Shown: positions 8,501 through 18,032, numbered from the stretch's first letter. The stretch is 64,000 bases of DNA from Paenibacillus farraposensis (GCF_020736845.1 NZ_JAFFQR010000064.1:317696-381695), one strand, 5' to 3'. Numbers and translations: made by a program. Notes: generated by a model not told the origin, from the sequence alone.

Positions 8501-10417
8501 TCAATCCCCCATATAAATACGGATGGTTGATCCTCGTTCCATTCGCGACCCCGGCTTCGGTGCCTGACTGACGACCGTCTTGCCTGACCCTGATTTTACG
8601 AGCATAAAGTTCATATTCATGTCTTCGTACAAATCATTCGCAGTGGCACCTACCAAATCAGGTACCGTTTCAATCGGATTTTCTCCATATTTGTATTGTT
8701 TAGGAATTTGATTGGCACGAGGCGGAACCTTCAGAGCAATCAGCGCATCTTTTAAAATTTTTTGTACGATTGGCGCTGCGACGACCCCGCCGAATTGAAT
8801 GCCTTTCGGGTTATCAACAGCGGTGTAAACGACAATTTGCGGATCATCTGCCGGAGCGAAACCGATAAAAGATACGATATGCTCCGAAGAAGAATAGCGT
8901 CCATTCACAACCTTCTGCGCTGTACCCGTTTTACCGCCCACCCGGTAACCCTCAATAAAAGCAGGGCGGCCTGTACCTTTGGCAACGACGCTTTCCAGCG
9001 CTTCTCTTACCTGTCGGGAGGTATCCTCCGAAACTACCCTTCGCACCAACTCCGGCTCCACTTTTTCCAGTACCTTGCCTGTTTCCGGCTGAATCCAGCC
9101 TTTTGTAATATGAGGCTTATACAGATTGCCACCATTAATTGCGGCGGATACCGCTGTCACCTGCTGAATCGGCGTAACCGAAACCCCTTGGCCAAAAGCG
9201 GTTGTTGCCAGCTCCACAGGCCCGACCTGAGGGAGTTTGAACAAAATGCCATTTCCCTCGCCAATCATGTCGATGCCCGTTTTGCTCCCAAAGCCGAAAT
9301 TGCGAATGTACTTGAACAGAGTTTCTTTGCCCAAACGTTGCCCGAGCGTTACAAAACCCGGGTTGCACGAATTTTCCACCACTTGGAGAAAGGTCTCGCT
9401 GCCATGACCTCCCTTTTTCCAACAGCGCAGGCGCGCCCCGCCAACTTCAATATATCCCGGATCAAAAAAATGATCATTTTTGAGATCTACTTTCTTTTCT
9501 TCCAACGCTGCAGCTAATGTAATAATTTTAAACGTTGAACCAGGTTCGTAAGTCATCCAAATAGGCAAATTCCGATTGTAAATTTCAGGCGCATATTGCT
9601 TGTATATCGCAGGCTCGTAGCTTGGACGTCCAGCCATGCCCAAGATCTCGCCTGTCTTGGGGTTCATGGCAATGGATAAGGCGGAATTGGCCTGAAATTT
9701 GGCCATGGCTTGGTCAAGCTCCCGTTCTATAATGGACTGTACCGACTTTTCGATGGTCAATTGTAAATTCAGGCCATCCTTCGGTTCGATATACTTTTCT
9801 GAAGAACCAGGCATCAGGCGCCCGCCTGCATCGGATAAATATGCTATACTTCCGTCAATTCCTCGAAGCTTGTCGTTTTGCTGTTTCTCTACGCCAGTCA
9901 GCCCTTGATTGTCAATTCCCGTAAATCCGAGAATATGAGCCGCTAAATCACCATAGGGATAATAACGCTTGTTGTCTTCAGCAACAACGATACCCGGCAG
10001 CTTCAAATCACGAATTTGCTGTGCTTTCTCCATCGTAATTTTTCGTCCGCCGGGCTGAAGTTTTTGGCTTGAAGTTCGTTTGGTGATTAGCTTAAGCACT
10101 TTATCCTCACTCATATTCAGCAAGGGTGCCAGCTTGCGTGCCGTTTCTTCCGGCTCCTTGATCTGTACAGGTATCGCCATGACTGTCGGCGAACTGACAT
10201 TATAGGTTAATGCCGTACCCTGCCGATCCAATATTTCGCCACGCTTGGCGGCAAAAGGAATATTGCGGCGCCACGAATCCTCAGCCTTGGCCGAGAGCTC
10301 GCTTCCTAGACCCAATTGAACATAGGCGAGCCGGATTGACAAAGCCGCAAACATTACAGACAACCCCAGCATCCCCCATACCAGCCTGCGCCGCATGGTC
10401 GCGTTAGATTTTTTCAA
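8501..10417 (-). CDS. spoVD: Class B penicillin-binding transpeptidase SpoVD
   Basis: A membrane-anchored class B PBP that crosslinks peptidoglycan, in Bacillus the cortex-specific partner of SpoVE. An N-terminal anchor (about residues 9-30) is followed by a PBP dimerisation domain. The transpeptidase domain has the active-site serine in EPGSTFKI (near 294), SCNPGF (SxN, near 352) and GGKTGTAQK (near 496). One PASTA repeat begins at VPDLVGATANDL (about 578) and runs to the end. The single PASTA and the position next to murE distinguish it from pbpB upstream. The start is TTG 10417, 6 nt after GGGGTGA; an in-frame ATG at 10396 is less well placed. 638 residues. Confidence 0.93.
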   Translation of the reverse strand: MKKSNATMRRRLVWGMLGLSVMFAALSIRLAYVQLGLGSELSAKAEDSWRRNIPFAAKRGEILDRQGTALTYNVSSPTVMAIPVQIKEPEETARKLAPLLNMSEDKVLKLITKRTSSQKLQPGGRKITMEKAQQIRDLKLPGIVVAEDNKRYYPYGDLAAHILGFTGIDNQGLTGVEKQQNDKLRGIDGSIAYLSDAGGRLMPGSSEKYIEPKDGLNLQLTIEKSVQSIIERELDQAMAKFQANSALSIAMNPKTGEILGMAGRPSYEPAIYKQYAPEIYNRNLPIWMTYEPGSTFKIITLAAALEEKKVDLKNDHFFDPGYIEVGGARLRCWKKGGHGSETFLQVVENSCNPGFVTLGQRLGKETLFKYIRNFGFGSKTGIDMIGEGNGILFKLPQVGPVELATTAFGQGVSVTPIQQVTAVSAAINGGNLYKPHITKGWIQPETGKVLEKVEPELVRRVVSEDTSRQVREALESVVAKGTGRPAFIEGYRVGGKTGTAQKVVNGRYSSSEHIVSFIGFAPADDPQIVVYTAVDNPKGIQFGGVVAAPIVQKILKDALIALKVPPRANQIPKQYKYGENPIETVPDLVGATANDLYEDMNMNFMLVKSGSGKTVVSQAPKPGSRMERGSTIRIYMGD

Positions 10418-10499
10418 ACACGCTCACCCCGTTCTTCCAAATACTCATGACATGTCTTACCTCATGAATATTCAAAAAAACGGACGTTAGAACAAGCTG

Positions 10500-12854
10500 T
10501 CAATTATCCTTGCCTACAAGGGCGGCTGCACTTTTTTCATCTACTACAGCCGAGATTCCTCCTTGGGTAGGCTTGACACTGGTGCCAGCATTCACAGTCG
10601 TACCAGAGCCGGTTTGGGTATTGGTCTCTTTGTTGGCTGCATTGCCTGACTGTTTCGCATCAACACCCGTAGTTGAATCCGGTGTGTCCTCCGGCTTCAC
10701 GCCGGTTACGGTTTCTTTGGCCGGCTGGAGCGTCACGCTGACGACCCGCTTGCCGTTGACCATCTGTGCTTTTTGAGAAACAACGTAACCTTCGCCCTTC
10801 ACCTGAACTCCGACCTTCATAAGCGTCAAAACTTGAAGTGTATCCCGCAATGACACACCTGTAAAATCAGGAATGGTCATGTTGGCACTATCCTCAGTCA
10901 GCAAATATATGCGTTGTCCCGGCTTCATTTTGACGCCTGCCTCAGGATACTGGCGGACAATTTTGGAGCCTTTGCCAACCGTTTCATAAGCAATTCCTTG
11001 TTTGAGCAGCGCGTTTTGCGCATCCTTCTTCACTTGACCGGTTAATTGCGGCACCGTAGGCAAATTTACCGTCTTCACAGCAGAGCCATCTGACTTATTG
11101 GACTTGGTTCCTGTTTTCGGAACTCCCATATATTGCAGTGACTGGGACACAATCTTTTTAAAAACAGGTGCTGCTGCTGTACCCCCGCCTACCGATTTGT
11201 TAGGTTCGTCCATGACGACCAGTACGGCTATCTTCGGATCATTTACAGGTGCAAAGCCGATAAAGGACACCACATCCTTCGAGTGGTCGTATACTTTGCC
11301 GACAACTTTTGTCGCCGTACCTGTTTTGCCAGCCACACGATATCCGTCAATATAAGCAAGACGTCCTGTACCAATTTCTTGGTCAGATACGACCTGCTCC
11401 AGATAGCTGCTTGTCTGGGCTGCCGATTCCTTCGAAATCACCTGACGGACTTCCTTCGGTTGAATGGTCTGTACTTCGCCCGTATTCGGATTCACAATTT
11501 CCTTTACCAAATGAGGAACCATTAGCTTACCCCCATTCGCAATGGCCGAAATCGCAGCTACCTGCTGGATAGGTGTCACCTGAACACGTCCGTGTCCAAA
11601 GGAAGCCGTTGCAACTTCGGATTTATATTGAGTATGGAATGTAATAGCTCCGGCAGACTCACCCGGAAGGTCAATCCCTGTTTTTACGCCAAATCCAAAG
11701 TTGTTAATATATTGCTTCAGCTTCTCGCCACCCAGCTTATCGAGCCCCAGATGGACAAAGCCGACGTTACTTGAGCGCTTGACACCTTGAAGATAGGTTA
11801 ACGTTCCCCAGTTGCGGCTCACGTCGCGAATATCCCAGCCTCCGACTCTAACAACACCGGACTGGTAGGTTTCATTTGGATTAAATACCTTTTCCTGAAC
11901 CGCAGCGGCCAAGGTTACAATCTTAAACGTGGAACCCGGCTCATAGATAGACTGAGTCGCATTATTACGAAAATATTCCAAAGGTGTACTCCCATATGTA
12001 TTGGGATTAAAATTCGGATAACTCGCCATACCGAGAATATCCATTGTTTCGGGATCTGCTGCTACAACGGTCATCGTTTTCGGATTGTATGTCGCAATGG
12101 CCTCCTGCATGGCATCCTCTATATAATACTCAATCGTATCATCAATCGTCAGCTTTAAATTTTTACCATTTTGTGCCGGCTCATAGATACTTTCCGATCC
12201 CTGAAGAGGCACTCCCTTTCGGTCCCGCTGGTAAAGCAGCTTGCCAGCGGTACCCGAAAGCACTTTATCATAGTAAGCCTCCAGCCCCATACCTGCTTTG
12301 CCATCTTTACTTAGATAGCCAAGCACATGAGAAGCCAGCCTGTTTTCCGGATAATAGCGCTTGGACTCCTGAACCGTGTCCACCGCTCCAACCACTGCAT
12401 ACTTTTCCTTTAGATATTGTTTGAACGTATCCACTTTTGCCTTGACTTCGGGATCTACCTTCCAGCCCCCATTACGAATCTCGCGATTTTTTAAATAGCT
12501 CCCCGCTTTGTCCTTGGCCGAAAGATGACTTCTCAACTCATCCTCAGGTGTTTTAAGCAGCTGATGCAGCTTGGCTACAACCTCGTTTTCCAGACCATAT
12601 TCCTGGATGATACTCGGATTGACGACTACCGTATAAGCAGGTGCATCTGTAGCCAGTACGTTTCCTTTACGATCTGTAATGGTTCCACGCTTAGGCTGGA
12701 TCACCTGATCTTTTTCCACTTGCGTAACAACCTGATTATGCCAGTATTCTCCGCTTACGACCTGAATCCAAAATACCTTTAGCAGCAAAACAAGAAAAAA
12801 GAGGGTAATACATCCCCCTATCAGCAGTGTTCGCAGCTTTATTCTCTTAACCAT
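10500..12854 (-). CDS. pbpB: Septal class B penicillin-binding protein PBP2B
   Basis: This is the divisome transpeptidase, partner of FtsW and of FtsL/DivIC/DivIB. It has one N-terminal membrane anchor (residues 8-30) and an outside dimerisation domain (about 55-230). The penicillin-binding domain has EPGSTFKI (serine near 308), SSNVGF and AGKTGTATK (near 511). Two PASTA modules follow, starting near VPQLTGQVKKD and IPDFTGVSLRD. The 784-residue length is greater than Bacillus PBP2B because of a Thr/Gly/Ser-rich C-terminal tail (about residues 725-784). Placement right after ftsL supports the septal role. The tail is low-complexity and has no recognised domain. ATG 12854 has an AGAGGT site. 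Confidence 0.94.
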   Translation of the reverse strand: MVKRIKLRTLLIGGCITLFFLVLLLKVFWIQVVSGEYWHNQVVTQVEKDQVIQPKRGTITDRKGNVLATDAPAYTVVVNPSIIQEYGLENEVVAKLHQLLKTPEDELRSHLSAKDKAGSYLKNREIRNGGWKVDPEVKAKVDTFKQYLKEKYAVVGAVDTVQESKRYYPENRLASHVLGYLSKDGKAGMGLEAYYDKVLSGTAGKLLYQRDRKGVPLQGSESIYEPAQNGKNLKLTIDDTIEYYIEDAMQEAIATYNPKTMTVVAADPETMDILGMASYPNFNPNTYGSTPLEYFRNNATQSIYEPGSTFKIVTLAAAVQEKVFNPNETYQSGVVRVGGWDIRDVSRNWGTLTYLQGVKRSSNVGFVHLGLDKLGGEKLKQYINNFGFGVKTGIDLPGESAGAITFHTQYKSEVATASFGHGRVQVTPIQQVAAISAIANGGKLMVPHLVKEIVNPNTGEVQTIQPKEVRQVISKESAAQTSSYLEQVVSDQEIGTGRLAYIDGYRVAGKTGTATKVVGKVYDHSKDVVSFIGFAPVNDPKIAVLVVMDEPNKSVGGGTAAAPVFKKIVSQSLQYMGVPKTGTKSNKSDGSAVKTVNLPTVPQLTGQVKKDAQNALLKQGIAYETVGKGSKIVRQYPEAGVKMKPGQRIYLLTEDSANMTIPDFTGVSLRDTLQVLTLMKVGVQVKGEGYVVSQKAQMVNGKRVVSVTLQPAKETVTGVKPEDTPDSTTGVDAKQSGNAANKETNTQTGSGTTVNAGTSVKPTQGGISAVVDEKSAAALVGKDN

Positions 12855-12885
12855 AGCTCAAACCTCTCTGCAAAAAATATACATC

Positions 12886-12910
12886 AGAGCATAGCTTGAT
12901 GCTATGCTCT
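12886..12910 (-). other. Strong hairpin between ftsL and pbpB
   Basis: A perfect 10-bp stem, AGAGCATAGC with GCTATGCTCT and a 5-nt loop, fills the short ftsL-pbpB spacer. A T6 run lies about 8 nt beyond the stem on the transcript, too far for a standard terminator. Possible roles are partial attenuation or protection of the ftsL message end. The structure is directly visible; the role is inferred. Confidence 0.55.
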
Positions 12911-12913
12911 TAT

Positions 12914-13294
12914 TTATTTAGCAGCCTGCTTTTCCACACGAATGGGCTCTCTTGTCGGCTCGACATATCCCTGTTGCTTTGCAGTTGGCACAATCTCGTT
13001 CTCCAACCGCTCCTTTTGAATCTTCAGTTGGGCGATATTGGTCTGTAATTTGGAGATATCCTTGCTGGCCGTATTAATCGCATAATTGATTTGGTAAATA
13101 TGAGCGTATCTGCCAATCAGCATACCAGCAATGACAATGCACGCTACAAGCGTCAGCAGGTACAGCAGCTTTTCCCGAAGCGGCAGCTCTTTTCGACGTG
13201 TAACGACTTTGGTGGTCTCACGATACCGTTGACGCTGAACCTGTTCCTGCCGGGCTCTTTCCTTTACAGCCAAATTACCCCGTGTATAAGCCAT
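12914..13294 (-). CDS. ftsL: Cell division protein FtsL
   Basis: FtsL is a small bitopic divisome protein that activates FtsW/PBP2B with DivIC. The 126-residue product has a basic cytoplasmic N-terminus (to about residue 42) and one membrane segment (LLYLLTLVACIVIAGMLIG, about 43-61). A leucine/isoleucine heptad region follows (about residues 70-100: ISKLQTNIAQLKIQKERLENEI in outline), as expected for the coiled-coil partner interface. Sequence conservation in this family is low, so the call rests on topology, length and position between rsmH and pbpB. The ATG at 13294 has GGAGAGG upstream. Confidence 0.9.
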   Translation of the reverse strand: MAYTRGNLAVKERARQEQVQRQRYRETTKVVTRRKELPLREKLLYLLTLVACIVIAGMLIGRYAHIYQINYAINTASKDISKLQTNIAQLKIQKERLENEIVPTAKQQGYVEPTREPIRVEKQAAK

Positions 13295-13317
13295 GTCGCC
13301 TCTCCTTCTCCATTCAA

Positions 13318-14268
13318 TTATAATTTCTCGGCAACTCTCAGCTTGGCCGACCGGGACCGTGGATTAAGCTCCAATTCCTGCTCTGATGCCACAATCGGCT
13401 TACGATTCACCAGTTTAAGCTCGCCTACCATTTTGTCATTCAAAATAGGCAAATCAGACGGATAGATGCTTTTAGCCAAATATTCCTTGAAAATATGTTT
13501 GCATATCCGATCCTCCAGGGAGTGAAACGTAATAACCGAAATTCTCCCCCCCGGAGCCAGACATTTGATTGCCTGATGCAAAGTATCTTCCAGTGCACCC
13601 AGCTCGTCATTTACAGCAATCCGTAAAGCCTGAAAGCTGCGCTTAGCCGGATGTCCCCCGGTTCTGCGTGCCGCAGCCGGAATTCCTTCTTTGATAATAT
13701 CGACAAGTTCCCCCGTTGTGTGAATAGGCTTATTCATTCGGCGTTCAACCATGATCTTCGCAATCCGTCGTGAAAACTTCTCTTCCCCGTATTGAAACAG
13801 GATTCGAGCGATCTCCGCTTCCGGCCATTCATTGACAATTTCGTAAGCCGTAAGCGAACTACTCTGATCCATCCGCATATCAAGCGGCGCATCATAATTG
13901 TAGCTGAATCCTCTTTCCCCCTCATCAAACTGGGGTGAAGATACGCCCAGATCGAACAAAATGCCCTGGACCTGCGGGACGCCGTCTTTTTCAGGCAATC
14001 CCAGTTCAGTCAGCTTGTCCTGCAAGTGGCGGAAGTTGGACTTTACCAATGAAACCTTTCCTTGATAGGCCGACAGCTTCTCACGCGCATTGTCCAATGC
14101 CCAGTCGTCCTGATCAAAGGCGATGAGCCTCCCCTCAGGGCCGAGCTGCGACGCAATGACGGAACTGTGTCCTGCCCCTCCCAGCGTGCAGTCCACATAG
14201 ATCCCGTCCTGCCTGATGTTTAGTGCCTGTGTTGCTTCTTCCTTGAGTACGGTAATGTGGTGAAACAA
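13318..14268 (-). CDS. rsmH: 16S rRNA (cytosine1402-N4)-methyltransferase RsmH (MraW)
   Basis: RsmH uses S-adenosylmethionine to methylate N4 of C1402 in the ribosomal P site. The conserved start [10 protein letters not shown] and the SAM loop [11 protein letters not shown] (residues 25-35) are visible. [19 protein letters not shown] (near 108) and the C-terminal [12 protein letters not shown] motif follow. At 316 residues it has the usual length. The start is a TTG at 14268, 7 nt after AGGAGGTCAG; no ATG is suitably placed. It lies 17 bp after mraZ and 23 bp before ftsL in the same operon. Confidence 0.96.
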   Translation of the reverse strand: MFHHITVLKEEATQALNIRQDGIYVDCTLGGAGHSSVIASQLGPEGRLIAFDQDDWALDNAREKLSAYQGKVSLVKSNFRHLQDKLTELGLPEKDGVPQVQGILFDLGVSSPQFDEGERGFSYNYDAPLDMRMDQSSSLTAYEIVNEWPEAEIARILFQYGEEKFSRRIAKIMVERRMNKPIHTTGELVDIIKEGIPAAARRTGGHPAKRSFQALRIAVNDELGALEDTLHQAIKCLAPGGRISVITFHSLEDRICKHIFKEYLAKSIYPSDLPILNDKMVGELKLVNRKPIVASEQELELNPRSRSAKLRVAEKL

Positions 14269-14285
14269 ACGACTGACCTCCTAGA

Positions 14286-14723
14286 TTACAATTCAAAGTT
14301 GAAATCAACCAATTTCTCAGCAATGTCGTTAAAAACCTCTTCGGATTGGCTGAAATATTGCTCCCAAATGTGCTTGCTCCAAATCTCTACCCGAGTAGAT
14401 ACTCCCAATACGACGCACTCTTTAGTAAGCTTGGCGTACTCGCACAAATTCCCCGGTAAATTTACCCTGCCCTGTTTGTCCAATTCGCATTCAGTCGCTC
14501 CCGAGAAAAAAAATCGGGTAAACGCGCGCGCGTCAGCCTTCATCAGCGGCAGTGCCTTCAATTTTTTCTCCATGACAGCCCACTCTTCCATGGGATACAC
14601 GAAGAGGCATTGGTCCAGCCCGCGGGTAACCACGAACGAGGCACCGAGAAGTTCACGAAACTTGGCCGGAACTGTAAGCCGACCCTTGTCGTCAATGCTA
14701 TGTTGGAACTCCCCCATAAACAT
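14286..14723 (-). CDS. mraZ: Transcriptional regulator MraZ
   Basis: MraZ is a nucleoid-associated AbrB-like repressor of the dcw operon, which it heads. Two SpoVT/AbrB-type half domains are visible: the first starts [22 protein letters not shown] (in outline), and the second includes [14 protein letters not shown] near residue 80. The start is taken as ATG 14723, with GGGGTGA 8 nt upstream; an upstream in-frame GTG at 14735 is not needed. That gives 145 residues, the family norm. Its predicted binding repeats lie immediately upstream of this start (14741-14768), consistent with autoregulation. Confidence 0.96.
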   Translation of the reverse strand: MFMGEFQHSIDDKGRLTVPAKFRELLGASFVVTRGLDQCLFVYPMEEWAVMEKKLKALPLMKADARAFTRFFFSGATECELDKQGRVNLPGNLCEYAKLTKECVVLGVSTRVEIWSKHIWEQYFSQSEEVFNDIAEKLVDFNFEL

Positions 14724-14740
14724 TGGTTTCGTCACCCCTT

Positions 14741-14768
14741 ACCCCATTCTCCCACTTTGGCCCACTTT
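14741..14768 (-). promoter_or_regulatory. MraZ operator: three repeats at 10-bp spacing
   Basis: On the minus strand the leader reads AAAGTGGG, two bases, AAAGTGGG, two bases, AATGGGGT. These are direct repeats in a 10-bp helical phase. Known MraZ boxes are tandem repeats containing GTGG/TGGG at about 10-bp spacing just upstream of mraZ. The boxes lie between the predicted -10 and the mraZ start, so bound MraZ would block early elongation or promoter clearance. Confidence 0.8.
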
Positions 14769-14778
14769 CTACCACCTA

Positions 14779-14807
14779 AGCATAATAGATTCGATTTAAA
14801 AAATCAA
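14779..14807 (-). promoter_or_regulatory. Predicted sigma-A promoter of the dcw operon
   Basis: The minus strand has TTGATT (14802-14807), 17 nt, then TATGCT (14779-14784). The start site would fall near 14772, immediately before the MraZ repeats. The hexamers match consensus at 4 of 6 bases each; the exact spacing and the adjoining operator raise confidence. Confidence 0.55.
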
Positions 14808-14894
14808 AGACCTCTTTTACATCTCCAAAAGTGATAGCTGGCAAATCCATTCGGTTTTGTGTGTCAGGATTCTCTCTCCAAAAGATGACAAAAA

Positions 14895-14963
14895 CCCCTT
14901 ATCCTATGAAGCCGAAAATCCTGACAATAAGCATCAAGTTTCGGAACAACAAAGAATAAGGGG
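14895..14963 (-). terminator. Nested hairpin terminator downstream of ahcY
   Basis: On the minus strand CCCCTTAT (14956-14963) pairs with ATAAGGGG (14895-14902) and is followed by TTTTT. The ~53-nt loop carries a second stem, CCGAAA with TTTCGG (14939-14944 and 14912-14917). The large loop is unusual for a simple terminator. It probably ends the ahcY transcript about 90 bp after its stop. The rest of the mraZ-ahcY spacer (14724-15054) holds the mraZ promoter and operator; I see no gene there. Confidence 0.6.
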
Positions 14964-15054
14964 CTTAAGTCTCATTCATCTTGTCGACTTATACAAAAGA
15001 CCCATTTAAAAAGCCTCTCAATCTGGAGATCAAGATGCTGAAATACCTAAAAAA

Positions 15055-16320
15055 TTACGCATTCCAGCTATCCAAATAGGTCTTTTGTTCCTCAGTCAAA
15101 GTATCTATTTTAATCCCCAGACTATCCAGCTTGAAGCGGGCTACCTGCTCATCAATTTCATAAGGTACATTAATTACAGCTTTACCCAGATCATTATAAT
15201 GATCATTTACATATTTCAAGCCAAGCGCCTGAAGTGCAAAGGTGGTATCCATAATTTCTGCAGGGTGACCATCGGCGGCAGCCAGATTCACTAGGCGTCC
15301 CTCTGCCAGCAAATACATTTTACGTCCGTCTTTAAATCGGTACTCCTCAATATTGCGGCGAACCGTCCGAATGGACTCGGAGCGCTTGGCAAGCTCAGGC
15401 TTGCTAACCTCCACATCAAAATGCCCTGCGTTGCACAGTACAGCCCCATCCTTCATAACATCAAAGTGTTCTCCGGTAATTACAGCTTTATTTCCAGTTA
15501 CCGTAATGAAGAAGTCACCCAATTTAGCCGCTTCTACCATCGGCAATACATGGAAACCATCCATATGGGCTTCTACTGCCTTGATTGGATCAACTTCCGT
15601 TACAACAACGTTGGCTCCCAAACCTTTCGCACGCATTGCAACTCCTTTGCCACACCAGCCATAGCCTACTACCACTACGGTGCTGCCTGCCACAACCAGA
15701 TTCGTTGTGCGAATAATGCCGTCGAATGCTGACTGCCCAGTACCATAACGATTGTCGAACAAATATTTGCAGTAAGCATCATTAACGGCCACCATAGGGA
15801 AGTGGAGTTGACCCTCTTTTTCGAGCGCCTTCAAGCGGATAATTCCTGTAGTGGTCTCCTCTGCTCCCCCACGGATGGTAGAAATCAGATCGGGCCGTTC
15901 GGATTGCAGCAGCGTAACCAGGTCACCACCATCATCAATAATGAGATCAGGCTTTGTTTCCAGCGCCTTGATTTGCAATTGTTTGAACTCTTCTGGATCC
16001 GGATTGTATTTGGCCAGGACCGTAATCCCATCTTCAACCAATGCGGCGCAAACATCATCTTGTGTGGACAATGGATTGCTACCGGTAATCGTGACCTGCG
16101 CTCCGCCTGCCTGTACTACTTTAGCCAAATAAGCTGTTTTAGCCTCCAGATGCAGACAGATAGTTACTTTAAGACCTGCAAAAGGCTGCTCTTGCTCGAA
16201 CTGTTGACGTATACGGTTCAAGACCGGCATATGGGCTTCCACCCAATCAATTTTCAGATGGCCTTCAGGGGCCAGTTTAAGATCGTGAACAATGCTGTTT
16301 TGCAGAGAATGGGAAGTCAT
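15055..16320 (-). CDS. ahcY: Adenosylhomocysteinase (S-adenosylhomocysteine hydrolase)
   Basis: This NAD-dependent cytoplasmic enzyme splits S-adenosylhomocysteine into adenosine and homocysteine, recycling the by-product of SAM methylation. The NAD loop reads VVGYGWCGKGVAMRAKGLGA (in outline) near residue 217. The substrate region has GGAEETTTGI and NDAYCKYLFDNRYGTGQS. At 421 residues, with GYGWCGKG in place of the GYGDVGKG of proteobacterial and eukaryotic forms, it resembles the shorter archaeal/Thermotoga-like type (from memory). Many Bacilli use the Pfs/LuxS route instead. The ATG at 16320 has AAGGAGG upstream. It follows bshC by 80 bp. Confidence 0.94.
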   Translation of the reverse strand: MTSHSLQNSIVHDLKLAPEGHLKIDWVEAHMPVLNRIRQQFEQEQPFAGLKVTICLHLEAKTAYLAKVVQAGGAQVTITGSNPLSTQDDVCAALVEDGITVLAKYNPDPEEFKQLQIKALETKPDLIIDDGGDLVTLLQSERPDLISTIRGGAEETTTGIIRLKALEKEGQLHFPMVAVNDAYCKYLFDNRYGTGQSAFDGIIRTTNLVVAGSTVVVVGYGWCGKGVAMRAKGLGANVVVTEVDPIKAVEAHMDGFHVLPMVEAAKLGDFFITVTGNKAVITGEHFDVMKDGAVLCNAGHFDVEVSKPELAKRSESIRTVRRNIEEYRFKDGRKMYLLAEGRLVNLAAADGHPAEIMDTTFALQALGLKYVNDHYNDLGKAVINVPYEIDEQVARFKLDSLGIKIDTLTEEQKTYLDSWNA

Positions 16321-16400
16321 TACTTTGTTTCCTCCTTAATATGGGTTGAAGCTGTTAGCGAGCCATAGTTATGCCCACATGATAATTCATACATAATAAC

Positions 16401-18032
16401 TCATAAATAAATAACTCGGTGCGTACCCGCGAAATCTGCTGGTATATCCATGATCATATCCATCAAGTTAAAACCATGACGGTTCAGAAAATGAAAGATG
16501 GTATACACCCGCTCCTGCGGCTGTCCAAGCGGGAAAAGTGACCATTCGATACGATCCCACTGACGAAGTGCAGTTTCATTTTGCCGAAGCAGCGCTTCCT
16601 GGACCTTTGTCTCCAGATAAGCGATCTGCCCCATAATCTTCTTACTGTTGGTTTCTCCGATCGGAAGCAGCCCTTTTTCAATCAAACCTGCCTGCTGTAT
16701 AAGCGGCTTGTATATACGGGCAAAGGCCTCTTTCACCTCGGAAAACAACCCCTGCATTCCAAGCTGATCTTGAGCGGCAAGCCACTGTTTTTTCCTTTCC
16801 TCAAGCCCGTCTCTTACCTGCGCAAAGTCTAGCTCATATTTAAGCATGTACTTCTCCACGCCCGGCTCTACCAACGTAAAAGACATTCGGGGCAGCAGTA
16901 TCGGCATCTGCATCTCCAGCACGCTAAAGGCGTCCCGGGTGATCGCCCAATAGGTAATTTCTCCTAGACCCAGTACAGATGCCAGTACCGGAAACAACGA
17001 ATCCTGCATAAGCGGACGAGTTAGTACATTGTTACTAAAACGCTCCGGGTGTATATCTATCTCCTTAAGCAGTTCTTCCTTTGTCAAAGCTACCAGGCCG
17101 CGACGATCCGTGAATAGCCCGCCCTGTTTGAAAAGCAGCAAACGTTCGCCTTCATGGATGTAAAAAAGATTCGCGCCGCCTTCATGTACATCCGCTTGTA
17201 AATGGTAGCCGTAATCTACGATTCGCGCTGCGGCCTTCCGGTAAGCCTGCTCCAGCTCATCATTGTACTGAACTAACCGGCGAAAAATGGAGGCTTCCAG
17301 CTTGCGCAGCGAGGGATCTGCTGAATCTAGCAGCACTAGTCCATAGGTACCAAACAAAAGACCCAGCAGCTTGGCAAAGGCCTCGCTTAGCCCATATGAA
17401 TCCGTTAAGCCGTGCTCAATCATGTGCATAATATCAGCCTTATGCTCAGAATCAGGCAAACTGTGCTCAATATCCATCATGGCCTGCTTCCATTCTGCAG
17501 CATCGACTTTAATGGCGCTGGCCGAAGAACGGCGTTCAGGCTGCTTATTCAGCTTGATTTTGACTGCTCGCGGGTCATTCGCCAGTACGTATGTATGATT
17601 GACCTCGTCCCAGTCATGATCTTCGCCTGCAATCCAAAAGATAGGAATGACCGGACGTCCAAGCCTCTCCTCTGCTTCTCTTGCTGCCTTAATAATCGTA
17701 GCTGCTTTGTAAATGACCAGCATCGGACCTGTAAACAGTCCGCTCTGCTGTCCGCCCACAACCACCAGGGCGTCAGGTCTTTCCAGCCGATCTAATGAAG
17801 CTCGAACCGCCTCATACGAATTGAATTGCTCATTGTATATGCGAAGACATGCTACGACTTCTTTACGGTCTAATCTCAGATGCTCCGTCTCATCCAGCCA
17901 CTTCGCCCGTTGGCCATATGCATCAGCATGCAGAACATCATACTCATACAATTCGCGTGCGCGTCCTGTGCCCTGTATATAGTCTTCTGCCAAAGCCGAC
18001 CCTCCGGGAAGCGTTTCAGGGATTATTCTCAT
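16401..18032 (-). CDS. bshC: Bacillithiol biosynthesis cysteine-adding enzyme BshC
   Basis: BshC is the putative ligase that adds cysteine to GlcN-malate to make bacillithiol, the low-molecular-weight thiol of Bacillota. The start MRIIPETLPGGSALAEDYI, VVVGGQQSGLFTGPMLVIYKA (near 92, in outline) and PIFWIAGEDHDWDEVNH (near 125) are family hallmarks. A coiled-coil section lies near residues 400-450, and LDMIMDIP-like residues close the protein. I start it at ATG 18032, with AGGAGG about 8 nt upstream; the frame opens upstream without a ribosome site. It is 543 residues, the normal length. In Bacillus this gene (yllA) also lies just before mraZ. Confidence 0.93.
   Translation of the reverse strand: MRIIPETLPGGSALAEDYIQGTGRARELYEYDVLHADAYGQRAKWLDETEHLRLDRKEVVACLRIYNEQFNSYEAVRASLDRLERPDALVVVGGQQSGLFTGPMLVIYKAATIIKAAREAEERLGRPVIPIFWIAGEDHDWDEVNHTYVLANDPRAVKIKLNKQPERRSSASAIKVDAAEWKQAMMDIEHSLPDSEHKADIMHMIEHGLTDSYGLSEAFAKLLGLLFGTYGLVLLDSADPSLRKLEASIFRRLVQYNDELEQAYRKAAARIVDYGYHLQADVHEGGANLFYIHEGERLLLFKQGGLFTDRRGLVALTKEELLKEIDIHPERFSNNVLTRPLMQDSLFPVLASVLGLGEITYWAITRDAFSVLEMQMPILLPRMSFTLVEPGVEKYMLKYELDFAQVRDGLEERKKQWLAAQDQLGMQGLFSEVKEAFARIYKPLIQQAGLIEKGLLPIGETNSKKIMGQIAYLETKVQEALLRQNETALRQWDRIEWSLFPLGQPQERVYTIFHFLNRHGFNLMDMIMDIPADFAGTHRVIYL

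Noticed and set aside
10418..10499. Sigma-E promoter before spoVD
   Set aside because: GAATATT fits a -35, but the possible -10 (CATGTCAT) matches only 5 of 8 bases and the spacing is 12, too short.
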